Shown here piece after piece: positions 1 to 10,189 of a stretch of 64,000 nt of DNA. This stretch comes from Arcobacter sp. CECT 8986. GTDB lineage: Bacteria > Campylobacterota > Campylobacteria > Campylobacterales > Arcobacteraceae. Under the pieces are notes generated by a model. That model saw only the letters and a list, made by a program, of their open reading frames with translations. It did not search any database and was not told where the DNA came from. The position numbers were made by a program, and so were the translations under genes. The stretch lies in contig NZ_PDKG01000004.1 of the NCBI RefSeq assembly GCF_004116725.1, forward strand, positions 124,001 through 188,000, written 5' to 3'. Each line of letters opens with the position of its first letter. Positions within the stretch are counted from its first letter, which is position 1.

Positions 1-156
1 TTCATCTACTCTTTTTGTTTTTGTTAATATTTTTATACTAAGGTCAGTTAATTTTGAAGCTAACCATTTTCCAATTACAAAAATAACAATAGCCAATGCA
101 ATATTTAAAGCATACATTCCAATTAACTCTGATACAGTTTGAACACTCCCATCCAT
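1..156 (-). CDS. Mechanosensitive ion channel, MscS family (N-terminal part only)
   Basis: The first 52 codons of a minus-strand gene whose remainder lies left of the window. The start at 156 has an AGGAGT ribosome binding site at 161-166. The protein opens MDGSVQTVSELIGMYALNIA and continues with a hydrophobic helix (about residues 15-33) and a basic segment SKLTDLSIKILTKTKRVDE. This resembles the N-terminus and first membrane helix of small MscS channels, which release solutes on hypo-osmotic shock. It follows proS by 14 bases and is probably the last gene of that operon. The family call rests on the N-terminus alone. Confidence 0.6.
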   Translation of the reverse strand, partial: MDGSVQTVSELIGMYALNIALAIVIFVIGKWLASKLTDLSIKILTKTKRVDE

Positions 157-170
157 AATGACTCCTAATT

Positions 171-1874
171 TTATTTTATAAGTTCAATTAACTTTGGTAC
201 TACCTCATCAATAGATACATCAATTTTTTCTAATGTTTTTCTATTAACTATTTCAACCATTCCCTCTTTTAATTTTTTACCAATAACAACAGCATAAGGG
301 AATCCAATAAGTTCAAAATCACCCATTTTGAAACCAAATCTAGCATTTTTTCTATCATCTAGTATTGTTTCTATTTGATTTTCTTTTAAAGAGTTATAAA
401 TCTTTTCACCAACTTCTAACTCATCTTCTTTTTTAGCATTTGAAACAATAATATCAACCATAAATGGAGCAGTTGGCTTAGTCCAAATACACCCTTTTTC
501 ATCATGGTTTTGCTCAATGACTGCTGCTACTAATCTACTAACACCAATTCCATAACATCCCATGATAAAAGGTTGAGATTTTCCATTTCCATCTAAAAAT
601 GTTGCATTCATAGCACTTGAATATTTTGTTCCAAGTTGGAAAATATGACCTGCTTCAATACCTTTAGTATAAGATAATTTTCCATCACAATGAGGACAAG
701 AATCACCCTCTTGTACTAAAATCAAATCTTTAAAAGTTAAATCTAATGAAGTTAAATCAACACCAGTTAAATGATACTCTTCTTCATTAGCACCACAAAC
801 TACATTATTATCATCTTTTAATTCATTATCAACTACTACTTTAATATCTTTTGGTAAATCAATAACACCACAATAACCACCAACTAAGTTAGCACTTTGT
901 AAATCTTCAGGTGTTGCATCTAATAACTCCAATGCTTCAACAGCATTACAAGCTTTAGTCTCTTCTAACTCATCAGTTCCTCTTACAAAAAATACAACTA
1001 CTTCAGAAGAGTTTTCATACATCGCTTTTTTGATTACTGCTTTTATTGAATAGTATGCATCAATATTTAAAAAGTTACTTACCTCTTCAATTGTTTTACA
1101 ATTAGGAGTATGAACTTTTTGTATCTCTTTAGTCTCTAAAGCTTCTTTTTTATTTGGTTTTCTTGTTGCTGCTTCAACATTAGCACCATAATCACAACTA
1201 TCACATACTGCAATTGTATCTTCACCTGAGTTTGCTAAAATCATAAACTCTTTTGAGCCACTTCCACCTATTGCTCCACTATCTGCTTCAACAATTCTAA
1301 ACTCCAATCCTAATCTTTCATAAACTCTTTTATAAGTTTTTTCCATAAGATTAAATTCTCTTACTAAATCTTCAGTTGTTGCATGAAAAGAGTAAGCATC
1401 TTTCATAAGAAACTCTCTACCTCTCATAAGTCCAAACCTAGGTCTAGCTTCATCTCTAAATTTTGTATTTATTTGATAAAGATTAACTGGTAAATCCTTA
1501 TAAGAAGTGATTCTATTATTTACCATATCAACTAAAGCTTCTTCATTTGTAGGAGATAATACAAAGCTAGTATTTTTTCTATCTTTAAATTTAAGAAGTT
1601 CAGGTCCCATAGTATTTGCTCTACCTGATTCTTCCCATAAAGAAGTTGGAGTTACAAATCCCATTTGTACTTCATTTGCACCAGCATTATCCATCTCTTC
1701 TTTTACTATTGCTCTAATTTTTTCTAATACAATTTTACCTAATGGCATAAAGTTATAAATACCTGCTCCAACTTGATTTACAAATCCACCTCTAACTAGA
1801 AATTGGTGAGATGCTAAAGTCGCATCTTTTGGTGCTTCTTTAGTAGTTGGTATAAACATATTTGAAAATTTCAT
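171..1874 (-). CDS. proS: Prolyl-tRNA synthetase
   Basis: Charges tRNA-Pro with proline in the cytoplasm. The 567-residue length fits the bacterial form that carries an editing insertion between motifs 2 and 3. Visible class II signatures are motif 2 ([16 protein letters not shown]) and motif 3 ([17 protein letters not shown]); the C-terminal anticodon-binding domain includes [19 protein letters not shown]. An upstream in-frame ATG at 1895 overlaps hemA. I prefer the ATG at 1874 because AGAGGA lies just upstream of it and [15 protein letters not shown] resembles the usual family N-terminus. It follows hemA, as in Campylobacter and Helicobacter. Confidence 0.96.
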   Translation of the reverse strand: MKFSNMFIPTTKEAPKDATLASHQFLVRGGFVNQVGAGIYNFMPLGKIVLEKIRAIVKEEMDNAGANEVQMGFVTPTSLWEESGRANTMGPELLKFKDRKNTSFVLSPTNEEALVDMVNNRITSYKDLPVNLYQINTKFRDEARPRFGLMRGREFLMKDAYSFHATTEDLVREFNLMEKTYKRVYERLGLEFRIVEADSGAIGGSGSKEFMILANSGEDTIAVCDSCDYGANVEAATRKPNKKEALETKEIQKVHTPNCKTIEEVSNFLNIDAYYSIKAVIKKAMYENSSEVVVFFVRGTDELEETKACNAVEALELLDATPEDLQSANLVGGYCGVIDLPKDIKVVVDNELKDDNNVVCGANEEEYHLTGVDLTSLDLTFKDLILVQEGDSCPHCDGKLSYTKGIEAGHIFQLGTKYSSAMNATFLDGNGKSQPFIMGCYGIGVSRLVAAVIEQNHDEKGCIWTKPTAPFMVDIIVSNAKKEDELEVGEKIYNSLKENQIETILDDRKNARFGFKMGDFELIGFPYAVVIGKKLKEGMVEIVNRKTLEKIDVSIDEVVPKLIELIK

Positions 1875-1881
1875 TAATTTA

Positions 1882-3189
1882 TTATCCTCTTTCATTTATA
1901 GTCAATGCATGATCACATTGATATTTATTTAACATATTAGAATCATTTTTTAGTTCAAACATTGATTGAACTGCTCCTAATACAATATCGCATTCCATAT
2001 TTTTTGATAAATGTTTAATTTTTTTAGATGGTTGATGAAGGTACTCTTTTAATACTGTTTGACATAATTTTCTAATATTCTCTTCATCTTCTCTATTTAT
2101 AAAACCTTTTTTTATTGCATTATTTACTTTTTTATCAATTACTTCTTCACCTCTTAAATAAAGATGTTTAAGTACTGGTTCTACTTCTAAAGTTTTTAAC
2201 CAATCAAAAAATTCATTTGACATTTTACCAACAATACCAAATGCAGTTTTTGCTTGTTTTGCTTTTAATTCCATATTTGCATTTACTATAAATTGTAAAT
2301 CATCAACAGTAAATATTTTTAGATTTGGTGATTCTATATCATCTATATCTCTTGGAACTGCTATATCAAACCAGTATCTTTCAAAATCACACTCTTCCAC
2401 CATATTTTGAGTAATAATTGGATAAGGAGCTGAAGTTGCAGTTATCATAACTGGTATTTCATTTAATAATCGTTTTAAATTTGAATAATCTTCTACTTCT
2501 ACATTCTCTTCAAAAGTTTGCGCAAGAATAGTAGCTTTTTTAATATCTCTACTTGTTAAAACTACTTTAAATCCTTTAGAAATAAGATGCTTAACTGTAA
2601 GTTCACTCATCTCTCCTGCACCAATTACTAATGCTTTTACACCCTCTTTATTACCTATTTCTTCTTTTGCTTTTAATACAGCAGTACTTGCAACTGAAAC
2701 AGAACCTGTTCCTAAAGTTGTTGCAGTTCTTACTGCTGCTGCACATTTAAAAGCATAGTGTAAAGCTCTTGGTAGGTTTTGATGACAGTAACCTTTTCCT
2801 AATGAGAATCTAAATGAGTCTTTTAACTGTCCAACAATTTGAGTCTCTCCAATAACTAAAGAATCAAGTGCTGAAGCAACAGAGAAAAGATGATGAATTG
2901 CTCCATCATCATCATATACATCTGCTCTTTGCATTAAATCTTCAAACTCAATTGCTGAATATGAAGCTAACCTTTCAAGAATAATCTCTGTTGCATATGA
3001 AATGCTAGTTGTCGAGATAATAATCTCAACTCTATTACATGTAGAAAGAACAATCGCTTCTTTGATTGCTTTTTCTAGTGTTATTTGTTTTAAGAATCTA
3101 TCTTTATCTTCTTCACATGAAAAAGCAAGTTTTTCCCTTGTCTGAATATCAGTATTTTTATGTGAAAAACTTATTACTAAATAGCTCAT
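1882..3189 (-). CDS. hemA: Glutamyl-tRNA reductase
   Basis: First committed step of C5-pathway tetrapyrrole synthesis: it reduces glutamyl-tRNA to glutamate-1-semialdehyde with NADPH. The catalytic cysteine is C51 in STCNRVEII, and H100 sits where the family has its active-site histidine. The NADPH-binding Rossmann motif GAGEMS is at 190-195, followed by a C-terminal helical dimerisation domain. The 435 residues are normal for the family. The gene starts 2 bases after the prenyl synthase stop and precedes proS, so the three are probably cotranscribed. Confidence 0.96.
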   Translation of the reverse strand: MSYLVISFSHKNTDIQTREKLAFSCEEDKDRFLKQITLEKAIKEAIVLSTCNRVEIIISTTSISYATEIILERLASYSAIEFEDLMQRADVYDDDGAIHHLFSVASALDSLVIGETQIVGQLKDSFRFSLGKGYCHQNLPRALHYAFKCAAAVRTATTLGTGSVSVASTAVLKAKEEIGNKEGVKALVIGAGEMSELTVKHLISKGFKVVLTSRDIKKATILAQTFEENVEVEDYSNLKRLLNEIPVMITATSAPYPIITQNMVEECDFERYWFDIAVPRDIDDIESPNLKIFTVDDLQFIVNANMELKAKQAKTAFGIVGKMSNEFFDWLKTLEVEPVLKHLYLRGEEVIDKKVNNAIKKGFINREDEENIRKLCQTVLKEYLHQPSKKIKHLSKNMECDIVLGAVQSMFELKNDSNMLNKYQCDHALTINERG

Positions 3190-3191
3190 TA

Positions 3192-4088
3192 TTAAAACTC
3201 TCTTTCAATCATTGCTGTCATTATTTGAACTAAAGAATCATCATTTTCATGTTCTACTGCTTTTATAGCTTCATGTCCTAATTGCTGAGATTGTTTTATA
3301 CTATCTTCTAAAGCTTTTGTATTTATCATCTCTTGTTTTATCCAAGCACTCTCTTCTTGTGATAACTCTTTTTTGTATAATGCTTTTAATTTATCTTTAT
3401 GTTCTGTTCTTTCAAATAGTAATAAATAAGGAATTGTAACTTTTCCTTCAACAAAATCTAACATTGCTGGTTTACCAAGTGTTTTTGAATCTTGAGTAAT
3501 ATCTAAAATATCATCAATCATTTGAAATGCTAAACCTAAATTTTTACCATAAAGTGCAAATTTATCTGCATCTTTATTTACTAAAAGTGCAGCAGCTTTA
3601 GCAGCAGCTTCAATCAGTGAAGCAGTTTTTTTATAAATCATATCAAAATATTTATCATATGATGTATTAAAATCTTTTGTTAAATCCACATCAAGCATCT
3701 CACCAATACTTAAAAGTGTTACAGCATTTGAGATTGTATATGCAATCTCTTTTGGCATTTGTGTTAGTTCTGTAAATGCTTTAGAATATAATACATCTCC
3801 AAACATAATTGATGTTTTATTGTCATAAAGTGCATTTACTGAAGGTTTTCCTCTTCTAGTATCTGCTTCATCAATTACATCATCATGTAATAGTGAAGAT
3901 GCATGAATCATCTCAACAATTGCACAAAGTTTTATTGATTGCTCATTTACTCCTGCAATTTTAAGAATCAACTTACTTCTTAACATTTTTCCTGTTGCAA
4001 GTTTTTCTAATAATTCAATACATTTTTCATCATTACATTCTATAATAAATTTTTTTATTTGTTCTTTTACTTTTTCTAACTCTATCAA
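3192..4088 (-). CDS. Trans-polyprenyl diphosphate synthase (IspB-like)
   Basis: Condenses isopentenyl diphosphate onto an allylic diphosphate to build the isoprenoid chain, probably for the menaquinone side chain. Both aspartate-rich motifs are present: DDVID at 69-73 followed by RRG, and DDILD at 192-196 in FQMIDDILD. The GGKRLRP-type motif appears in altered form as GKMLRSK (33-39). At 298 residues it is a little short for octaprenyl synthases. Chain length cannot be read safely from sequence, so ispA against ispB is unresolved. Its place directly before hemA matches Campylobacter and Helicobacter neighbourhoods. Confidence 0.87.
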   Translation of the reverse strand: MIELEKVKEQIKKFIIECNDEKCIELLEKLATGKMLRSKLILKIAGVNEQSIKLCAIVEMIHASSLLHDDVIDEADTRRGKPSVNALYDNKTSIMFGDVLYSKAFTELTQMPKEIAYTISNAVTLLSIGEMLDVDLTKDFNTSYDKYFDMIYKKTASLIEAAAKAAALLVNKDADKFALYGKNLGLAFQMIDDILDITQDSKTLGKPAMLDFVEGKVTIPYLLLFERTEHKDKLKALYKKELSQEESAWIKQEMINTKALEDSIKQSQQLGHEAIKAVEHENDDSLVQIMTAMIEREF

Positions 4089-4097
4089 TTTTAAACC

Positions 4098-4397
4098 TTA
4101 CGAATCTAATCTTTGAATTACTTCACCAGTAAATTCAATATATAAACTCTTTTTCATTTCTTCAACTTTTTGACTATTCTCAAATAAATATTGTTCTAAA
4201 ACTCTATTTATATCAAAATCACTACTTTTATCTTCACTTAAAAGTAGTTCCATAATTGCATATTTTTCAATTATTTTATCTAATTCATCATCTACTATTT
4301 GTGTATTTGCATTTCTTATTGCATCAAAAAATTTAGATTTAGGTGTTCCACTAAAAATATCATCTTCATCTTCAAATAGTGCTTCATAATTAGGCAT
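4098..4397 (-). CDS. DUF2018 family protein (HP0242-like)
   Basis: A 99-residue acidic, all-helical protein with no catalytic motif and no signal peptide. It contains the region ALFEDEDDIFSGTPKSKFFD and helices such as KIIEKYAIMELLL. From knowledge of the family, this is the Campylobacterota-restricted DUF2018 group that includes H. pylori HP0242, whose dimer forms an unusually intertwined fold. The function is unknown. It sits between hisD (1-base stop/start overlap) and the prenyl synthase, the same neighbourhood as HP0242 near proS-hemA-ispB. Confidence 0.75.
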   Translation of the reverse strand: MPNYEALFEDEDDIFSGTPKSKFFDAIRNANTQIVDDELDKIIEKYAIMELLLSEDKSSDFDINRVLEQYLFENSQKVEEMKKSLYIEFTGEVIQRLDS

Positions 4398-5695
4398 TAT
4401 TTTTCCTTATTTAACCTAACTCTTACAGATTTTGCATGAGCTGTTAAACCTTCTGTATCTGCTAATATTGCACAAGCTTCACCTAATTCATCAATTGCTT
4501 GTGAAGAAAAATTAATAATAGATGATTTTTTCATAAAATTCTCTACATTTAATGGACTATAAAATTTAGCTGTACTTCCAGTTGGTAAAGTATGATTTGG
4601 TCCTGCAATATAATCACCAATTGGCTCAGGAGTATTTTCACCTAAGAAAATCGCACCTGCATGTTTAATTTTTGAAAGTAACTCAAAAGGATTTGCTGTC
4701 ATTACTTCTAAGTGTTCTGGAGCAATTTCATTCATAAGATTACAAGCTTCATCCATGTCTTTAGCAATAATAATAGCTCCTCTATCATTTATAGATTTTG
4801 AAGCAATTTCTCTTCTACTAAGAGTTTTTAAGTAGTTATCTACTTCAATTGATGTTTGAGTTGCAATCTCTTCATCAATAGTAATCATAATAGAACTAGC
4901 CATTTCATCATGCTCAGCTTGAGAAAGTAAATCTATTGCTAAATATTTTGGTTTTGCGCTGCTATCACTTAAAATTCCAATTTCACTTGGACCTGCAATC
5001 ATATCTATATTTACTTCACCAAATACAAGTTTTTTTGCTGTTGCAACAAAGATATTTCCAGGCCCTGTAATTACATCAACTTTTGGAATAGTTTCAGTTC
5101 CATAAGCCATCGCCGCAATTGCACTAGCTCCACCTACTTTAAATGCTTTAGAGATATTACAAATATGACATGCAGCAAGAAGTAATTCATTTACTTCATT
5201 ATTTGGAGTTGGAGTACATACAACAATCTCTTCAACACCTGCAACAATTGCTGGAATTGCATTCATAAGTAAACTACTTGGATATGCAGCTTTTCCACCA
5301 GGAATATATAAACCTGCTTTATCAACAGCACTTACTTTTTGACCTAAAACAGTTCCATTTTTTTCGAAATCTATCCATGATTTTGGAAGTTGTTTTTCAT
5401 GATAAGCTTTAATTCTATCGTATGCTGTATGAAGAGCTTTTTTTAAATCACAATTTATATTTTCATATGCTGCTTTCATATCATCTTTTGAAATTAAAAG
5501 TTCATCATCACTTTTTACTTCCCATTTATCAAACTTTGCAATATGTCTTTTTAAAGCTTCATTTTTCTCTTCTACAATTTCACCGATAATATCAGTAACA
5601 ATTGCTGAAACACCTTTTATATCCGTCTTTGCTCTTGCTAAGATTGAATCAAACTCTTCTTTAAAATTATCCTCTTGTGTACTAATAATCTTCAT
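4397..5695 (-). CDS. hisD: Histidinol dehydrogenase
   Basis: Zinc- and NAD-dependent enzyme for the last two steps of histidine synthesis, oxidising L-histidinol to L-histidine. The 432 residues match the family. Recognisable segments are GLYIPGGKAAYPSSLLM, ITGPGNIFVATAKK, AGPSEIGILSD, LSQAEHDEMASS (zinc-site and catalytic region) and GPNHTLPTGSTAKF. Its stop shares a base with the DUF2018 start, and aroK lies 8 bases upstream, so it belongs to the aroK-to-proS operon. No other his genes are in the window. Confidence 0.96.
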   Translation of the reverse strand: MKIISTQEDNFKEEFDSILARAKTDIKGVSAIVTDIIGEIVEEKNEALKRHIAKFDKWEVKSDDELLISKDDMKAAYENINCDLKKALHTAYDRIKAYHEKQLPKSWIDFEKNGTVLGQKVSAVDKAGLYIPGGKAAYPSSLLMNAIPAIVAGVEEIVVCTPTPNNEVNELLLAACHICNISKAFKVGGASAIAAMAYGTETIPKVDVITGPGNIFVATAKKLVFGEVNIDMIAGPSEIGILSDSSAKPKYLAIDLLSQAEHDEMASSIMITIDEEIATQTSIEVDNYLKTLSRREIASKSINDRGAIIIAKDMDEACNLMNEIAPEHLEVMTANPFELLSKIKHAGAIFLGENTPEPIGDYIAGPNHTLPTGSTAKFYSPLNVENFMKKSSIINFSSQAIDELGEACAILADTEGLTAHAKSVRVRLNKEK

Positions 5696-5703
5696 AACAC
5701 CCT

Positions 5704-6213
5704 CTAAATTTTTTCTAATATTTCTTTTGCAATGTCAATAGTATCTCTGTTTTCTACATTTACTATTATATCTGCAACTTTTTTATAGTCATTTACTCTA
5801 ATATCATAAAGTTTTTTTGCTTCTTCTAAATTTTTTAGTAGAGGTCTCTTTTTAAGTTTTTTTTGAGCATCTTCTGAATTATTAATTCTATTTAAAATCC
5901 CTTCAAAGCTTGATTGTAAATAGATTACTTTTCCTATTTTATTCAAATTTTCTTGTTTAAAAAATCCACCACCAGTAGAGATTAAAGTATTTGAAACATT
6001 CTTTTCAAGCCATAGTGCACATCTTTTTTCTAAGTCTCTAAAATATGCTTCACCATCTTGTTCAAAAATTTTTTTTATTTTTCTGTTTTCCATACTTTCG
6101 ATTAAATCATCTGTATCAATTGCAAACAATGAAGATTGTTTTATCAACTGTCGTGCAATAGTACCTTTCCCTACTCCCATAAAACCTACAAGTATAATAT
6201 TACCCTTATTCAA
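5704..6213 (-). CDS. aroK: Shikimate kinase
   Basis: Phosphorylates shikimate at the 3-hydroxyl with ATP in the route to chorismate. The P-loop GFMGVGKGT spans residues 10-18. D33 and D35 in DTDDLIE form the substrate- and Mg-binding region, FRDLE carries the substrate-binding arginine, and STGGGFF is the shikimate-binding glycine stretch. KKRPLLKN matches the lid region. The 169 residues are typical. It is the first gene of the leftward housekeeping operon; its promoter should lie in 6214-6292. Confidence 0.94.
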   Translation of the reverse strand: MNKGNIILVGFMGVGKGTIARQLIKQSSLFAIDTDDLIESMENRKIKKIFEQDGEAYFRDLEKRCALWLEKNVSNTLISTGGGFFKQENLNKIGKVIYLQSSFEGILNRINNSEDAQKKLKKRPLLKNLEEAKKLYDIRVNDYKKVADIIVNVENRDTIDIAKEILEKI

Positions 6214-6292
6214 AAAAACATCCCTTATGATTTATATAGCCATAGATTATAACTAAATTTTAGTAAAATTCTAAATGACTAAAATCAATTTT

Positions 6293-9202
6293 TTAATCTA
6301 ATGGAATAGATATTTTAAAAACTGCACCTTTGTGCATTTTATTTTCATAACTATATTTACTATTATATGCTTCAATTTTCCCATAAATATGCTCATTTAT
6401 AATTTGATAAGTCATATAAAGTCCAATTCCAGTTCCATCACTTTTATGTTTTGTTGTAAAATATGGTTCAAATATATTTTCAATAATATTTTCAGGTATT
6501 CCACCTGCATTATCTTTGATAATTATTATTGCATTATTTCTTTGTTTAAAAGCCTCTATAAATATATATTTGTTCTCTACTATATTCTTCTCTTTAAATG
6601 CATCATTTGCATTATTTAATATATTTAATAGTGCTTGTGTTAACTCATTTTTATAAGTATTTATCTCTAAATTTTCATCAATTTTTAATACTACATTAAT
6701 AAAATTTGTTTTAAAAATACTTTCTAATAATACTAGATTTTGTTCGACCATTGATTGAACTAAAAACTTCTCTTTTCTTTTATCAGCTGCAAAGAAATTT
6801 CTAAAATCATCAATTGTTGAAGAGAGATGTTGAGCTGTTGAATTTAACTTATCTAAAAACTCAATTGATTCTTTTTTATCATCTAAATTTGTTTCAATTT
6901 TAAGTTTTAATCCAGTTGAAATAGTTGAAATAAGACTTAAAGGTTGTCTCCATTGATGGGCAATATTTCCAATCATTTCTCCCATAGAGGCAAGTTTTGA
7001 TTGTTTGAAAAGTAGTCTTTCTTTATTTTTTAGCTCTGTTAAATCAACAATAGTAAATAGCTTAACTTTTTCATTATTGATATAAATATATCTATCTTTT
7101 ACTAACGCAGGAAATCGTGAACCATCTTTTTTTACTAACTCTATTTCATAAAAATCCAAATTTTTATTTAATGATTCTTTTAGTGTTACTACAAAGTCTT
7201 CATGCACATGATGATATAAATTTTTTCCAATTACTTCTTCTTTATTATCATAACCTAATAGTTTATATCCAACTTTATTAATATCAATACAATCATGCTC
7301 TTTAAATATTAAAACAGCTTCCATAATAGAATCAAGTAAAACTTCAAATGTTAAAATTGACTCTTTTAAAGCACCTTGTGTCTTTTTTAATTCTGCATTT
7401 TTTTCTTCTAGTTTTTCTCTTTCTTCTTGTATTTTCTTTTTATTATCTAAAACCTCTTTATATCTATAAGTAATAATAAATAGAATAATTATAAAAACAA
7501 TAAAAACTTTCCAAAAGAATTTATAATCGATTCTATTGTCATAATTTACACTTATCCATTTTTTCATTATTTCATGTTTTGTAGACATCTCTAACTTTTG
7601 AACTAACTTATCAAAAATTGAGTATAAAAGAAAATCATCATCCCTAACACCAATACTTAAATCAAATTTTTCATCAAGTTTTCCAGCTATTTTCAACTCA
7701 GAAAAATAACTACTTTGAAGCTTATAACCTAAAGTTGTAATACTATCAATAAATCCATATACTTCATCGTGAAGAACTTTATCAAGTCCATCTTCAACTG
7801 AATCAACTAAAACAAATTTCTTATTTGGGTATTTTTTAATTAGATATTTACTAAAAGCATAATCTTTTCCTACTGCTATTTTTTTATCATCTAAAACATC
7901 TTCAAGACCATTTATATATCTTGTACTATTTTTTGTAGCAATTGCCAAAGGAAAGTTCAAATAAGGTTTTGTAAAATCAATATATTTCTTTCTATTTTCT
8001 GTACTTATAACTTGAGATAAAATATCACATTTTCTTTGTTTTATAGCTTCTAAACTATCTTTAAAAGATTTTGTTTTGTATATAGTCAAAGGAATATTAA
8101 GTTCTTTTTCAAAGAATTTCATAAAATCACTTATAATTCCAGAATATTTGCCATTTTTTAACTCTTCAAAAGGCATTCTATCTGGGTCAATACACATAAT
8201 AATTCTATCTTTTTTCTCTAAGTATGTTATCTCATCTTTTGAAAAATCATAATTTTTAGAGTATTTACTTAATGAATATACTAGTTGATTTAATTGAATA
8301 TTCTTGCTTATTTTTCCAGCTTTTTTTGCTTCTTCTAATTGAGTAGATAAAATATCTTGTCTAATTTCTCCGATTTTATATGAATCTAAGAGCATAATAC
8401 TTTCTATTTTATTTGCTTCATATTTTAAAGCTTCTTTACTTTTTCGTTTAGAATATTTATTATAAATAATATCTATCATTTCATCTTTATTTTCTAAAGC
8501 GTATCTCCAACCTTTGTTAGTTGCTTCTATAAAACTTTTGATAGTTCTAGTATTATTTTTCAAGTAAGCCAATGAAGAAAATAGGCTTTCACCTAAAGTC
8601 GTAACTTCAAAATTTGAAGGATTTATTACGTTGTATTCAATTCTATTTTTTTGAAGAATAAAAGGCTCATTTGTTATAAAAGCACTCATTGCATCAACTT
8701 TTCCTGACATAAACTCTTCAATAGAGCCAAAAGGTTTGATTTTTATATCTTCTTTTTTTATATCAAATTTATCAAGTAATCTTTTTAAAGAGGAGTTTTT
8801 TAATTCAAAAGTACTAATACTTATAGTTTTGTTTTTTAATTCTTCAGGAGAGAAAATATCTCTTTTTGTAATAAATACTAAAGGAGAGACTTTTAAATAA
8901 TTAGCTAAAAGAATAATAGGTTTACTTTTATCATAATTATCTATTATTGAAGTATCATAAATTCCAAATGTTGAGATGCCATTTTTAACATCACGTTCAA
9001 TGTCAACACCATTTTTATACTCTTTTAACTCAACATCAAATCCAGCATCCTTGTAAAAACCTTTTTCAACTGCAGCAATATATCCTGCAAATTCAAACTG
9101 ATATTTCCAATTAAGTTGAATAGATACTTTTTTAGTAGGTTGTGCAAATAAAGAGTTTATAACAACAAAAAACATTAAAATACTTATCTTTAATAAGTGC
9201 AA
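6293..9202 (-). CDS. Hybrid sensor: NMT1/SsuA-like and SBP_bac_3 domains fused to a PAS histidine kinase
   Basis: A 969-residue membrane sensor kinase. After a signal peptide (about 1-20) comes an NMT1/THI5-like solute-binding domain (about 24-240, opening VSIQLNWKYQFEFAGYIAA), then a second solute-binding domain of the SBP_bac_3 type (about 330-550, with DPDRMPFEELKNGKYSG). One membrane helix (about 560-580), a coiled coil and a PAS domain (about 610-730) lead to an H-box with HQWRQPLS (His near 748) and a GHKL ATPase ending in GTGIGLYMTYQII. The frame is continuous, so the fusion is real. The ligand is unknown; thiamine-pyrimidine-like compounds or amino acids are possible. No response regulator is adjacent. 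Confidence 0.87.
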   Translation of the reverse strand: MHLLKISILMFFVVINSLFAQPTKKVSIQLNWKYQFEFAGYIAAVEKGFYKDAGFDVELKEYKNGVDIERDVKNGISTFGIYDTSIIDNYDKSKPIILLANYLKVSPLVFITKRDIFSPEELKNKTISISTFELKNSSLKRLLDKFDIKKEDIKIKPFGSIEEFMSGKVDAMSAFITNEPFILQKNRIEYNVINPSNFEVTTLGESLFSSLAYLKNNTRTIKSFIEATNKGWRYALENKDEMIDIIYNKYSKRKSKEALKYEANKIESIMLLDSYKIGEIRQDILSTQLEEAKKAGKISKNIQLNQLVYSLSKYSKNYDFSKDEITYLEKKDRIIMCIDPDRMPFEELKNGKYSGIISDFMKFFEKELNIPLTIYKTKSFKDSLEAIKQRKCDILSQVISTENRKKYIDFTKPYLNFPLAIATKNSTRYINGLEDVLDDKKIAVGKDYAFSKYLIKKYPNKKFVLVDSVEDGLDKVLHDEVYGFIDSITTLGYKLQSSYFSELKIAGKLDEKFDLSIGVRDDDFLLYSIFDKLVQKLEMSTKHEIMKKWISVNYDNRIDYKFFWKVFIVFIIILFIITYRYKEVLDNKKKIQEEREKLEEKNAELKKTQGALKESILTFEVLLDSIMEAVLIFKEHDCIDINKVGYKLLGYDNKEEVIGKNLYHHVHEDFVVTLKESLNKNLDFYEIELVKKDGSRFPALVKDRYIYINNEKVKLFTIVDLTELKNKERLLFKQSKLASMGEMIGNIAHQWRQPLSLISTISTGLKLKIETNLDDKKESIEFLDKLNSTAQHLSSTIDDFRNFFAADKRKEKFLVQSMVEQNLVLLESIFKTNFINVVLKIDENLEINTYKNELTQALLNILNNANDAFKEKNIVENKYIFIEAFKQRNNAIIIIKDNAGGIPENIIENIFEPYFTTKHKSDGTGIGLYMTYQIINEHIYGKIEAYNSKYSYENKMHKGAVFKISIPLD

Positions 9203-9237
9203 AATAAACCTTTAAAATATGTTAATAAATTATACCA

Positions 9238-10140
9238 TTATTTTTTAAAATCAAACTTTCTTTTATATCGCTCAATCATTGATTGATTTCCCAAAATTCC
9301 ACCTTGATGTATATATACTATTGTCTTACTACTTTTAAAATAATTAGAGTTCAAAAGTGTAATAAAACCTAAAGGGTCATATAATAAATCAAACTCAATT
9401 TTAGTCTCTTCTTTTAAGTTTTTATACATTTCATAGAACTCTAAGTATAGCTTCCCAAAATGGTAATTTTTTGGACTTTTTAAAATTATTGGATGATTTT
9501 TTTCATCTTTTTCCAACATAAAAAATTGTTTTTTTAAATACTCATCTTTTCCAACACAAGAACAAGTTATTACTTCACAATCCAAATATTTTTGTAAAAA
9601 TAAAGAAGTTGTTCCTGTACCACTTGGCAAACAAACAACCATATCATTTATGTTATTTTCAATTTGCCAATTTTTAATCTCAGTTGCAAGTATTTTTATA
9701 CCATAACTTGCTTCTAAAACTCTACCACCTTCTTGTATATATAATATATCTTTTTGCAAACAATTAGATGATATATACTCATTTAAGTCTTCTTCATTTT
9801 TTTCTATTAGATTTGCACCGTTTTTTAATGATGCTTCATAATTGCCTTGGGGATTTTCTTTTAGATAACTTGAAATATGCTTTATATAAAAATCAAAATC
9901 CCAGTTTCTAAGCTTTGCTAAAACAGACATTGAGTATAGTGAGTTAGCTTGTGCAGAGCCATAAGAAATTAGTTTTTTTACATTTTTAAAATCATTTTTA
10001 TAAAAATAGTAAAACTTTCTTGCTTTATTTCCTGAGAAATCTTTATCTAGTAAATCATCTCTTTTTACAAAGATTTTTCTATTATTAAATGTTACTTCTT
10101 GCATTGGTGAATTTGTAAATTTCATATGTGATTGTACCAT
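9238..10140 (-). CDS. PLP-dependent deaminase, ACC deaminase/D-cysteine desulfhydrase family
   Basis: A fold-type II pyridoxal-phosphate enzyme. The N-terminal pattern IFVKRDDLLDKDFSGNKARK carries the probable Schiff-base lysine K39, and VCLPSGTGTTSLFL is the phosphate-binding loop. Family members eliminate ammonia, or sulfide from D-cysteine; sequence alone does not fix the substrate. Length (300 residues) is normal. Starts at 10140 and 10125 (MKFTNSP) are both possible and neither has a clear ribosome binding site. It is divergent from exbB, with about 50 bases between them. Confidence 0.8.
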   Translation of the reverse strand: MVQSHMKFTNSPMQEVTFNNRKIFVKRDDLLDKDFSGNKARKFYYFYKNDFKNVKKLISYGSAQANSLYSMSVLAKLRNWDFDFYIKHISSYLKENPQGNYEASLKNGANLIEKNEEDLNEYISSNCLQKDILYIQEGGRVLEASYGIKILATEIKNWQIENNINDMVVCLPSGTGTTSLFLQKYLDCEVITCSCVGKDEYLKKQFFMLEKDEKNHPIILKSPKNYHFGKLYLEFYEMYKNLKEETKIEFDLLYDPLGFITLLNSNYFKSSKTIVYIHQGGILGNQSMIERYKRKFDFKK

Positions 10141-10158
10141 TTATTAATAAAAGTTTTG

Positions 10159-10164
10159 TACAAT
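10159..10164 (+). promoter_or_regulatory. Probable -10 box for exbB-exbD
   Basis: TACAAT lies 31 bases before the exbB start, with AAAGG at 10178-10182 as ribosome binding site. The deduced start of transcription is near 10171. No clear operator was seen. Confidence 0.4.
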
Positions 10165-10189
10165 TATAAAAATAATAAAAGGTATTTGA

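Noticed and set aside
1507-1758. Open frame on the plus strand inside proS
   Set aside because: Shadow of a strongly conserved gene in AT-rich DNA, without ribosome binding site.
6293-9202. Frameshift joining a binding protein and a kinase
   Set aside because: The frame is continuous across both binding domains, the membrane helix and the kinase, so it is a real fusion.
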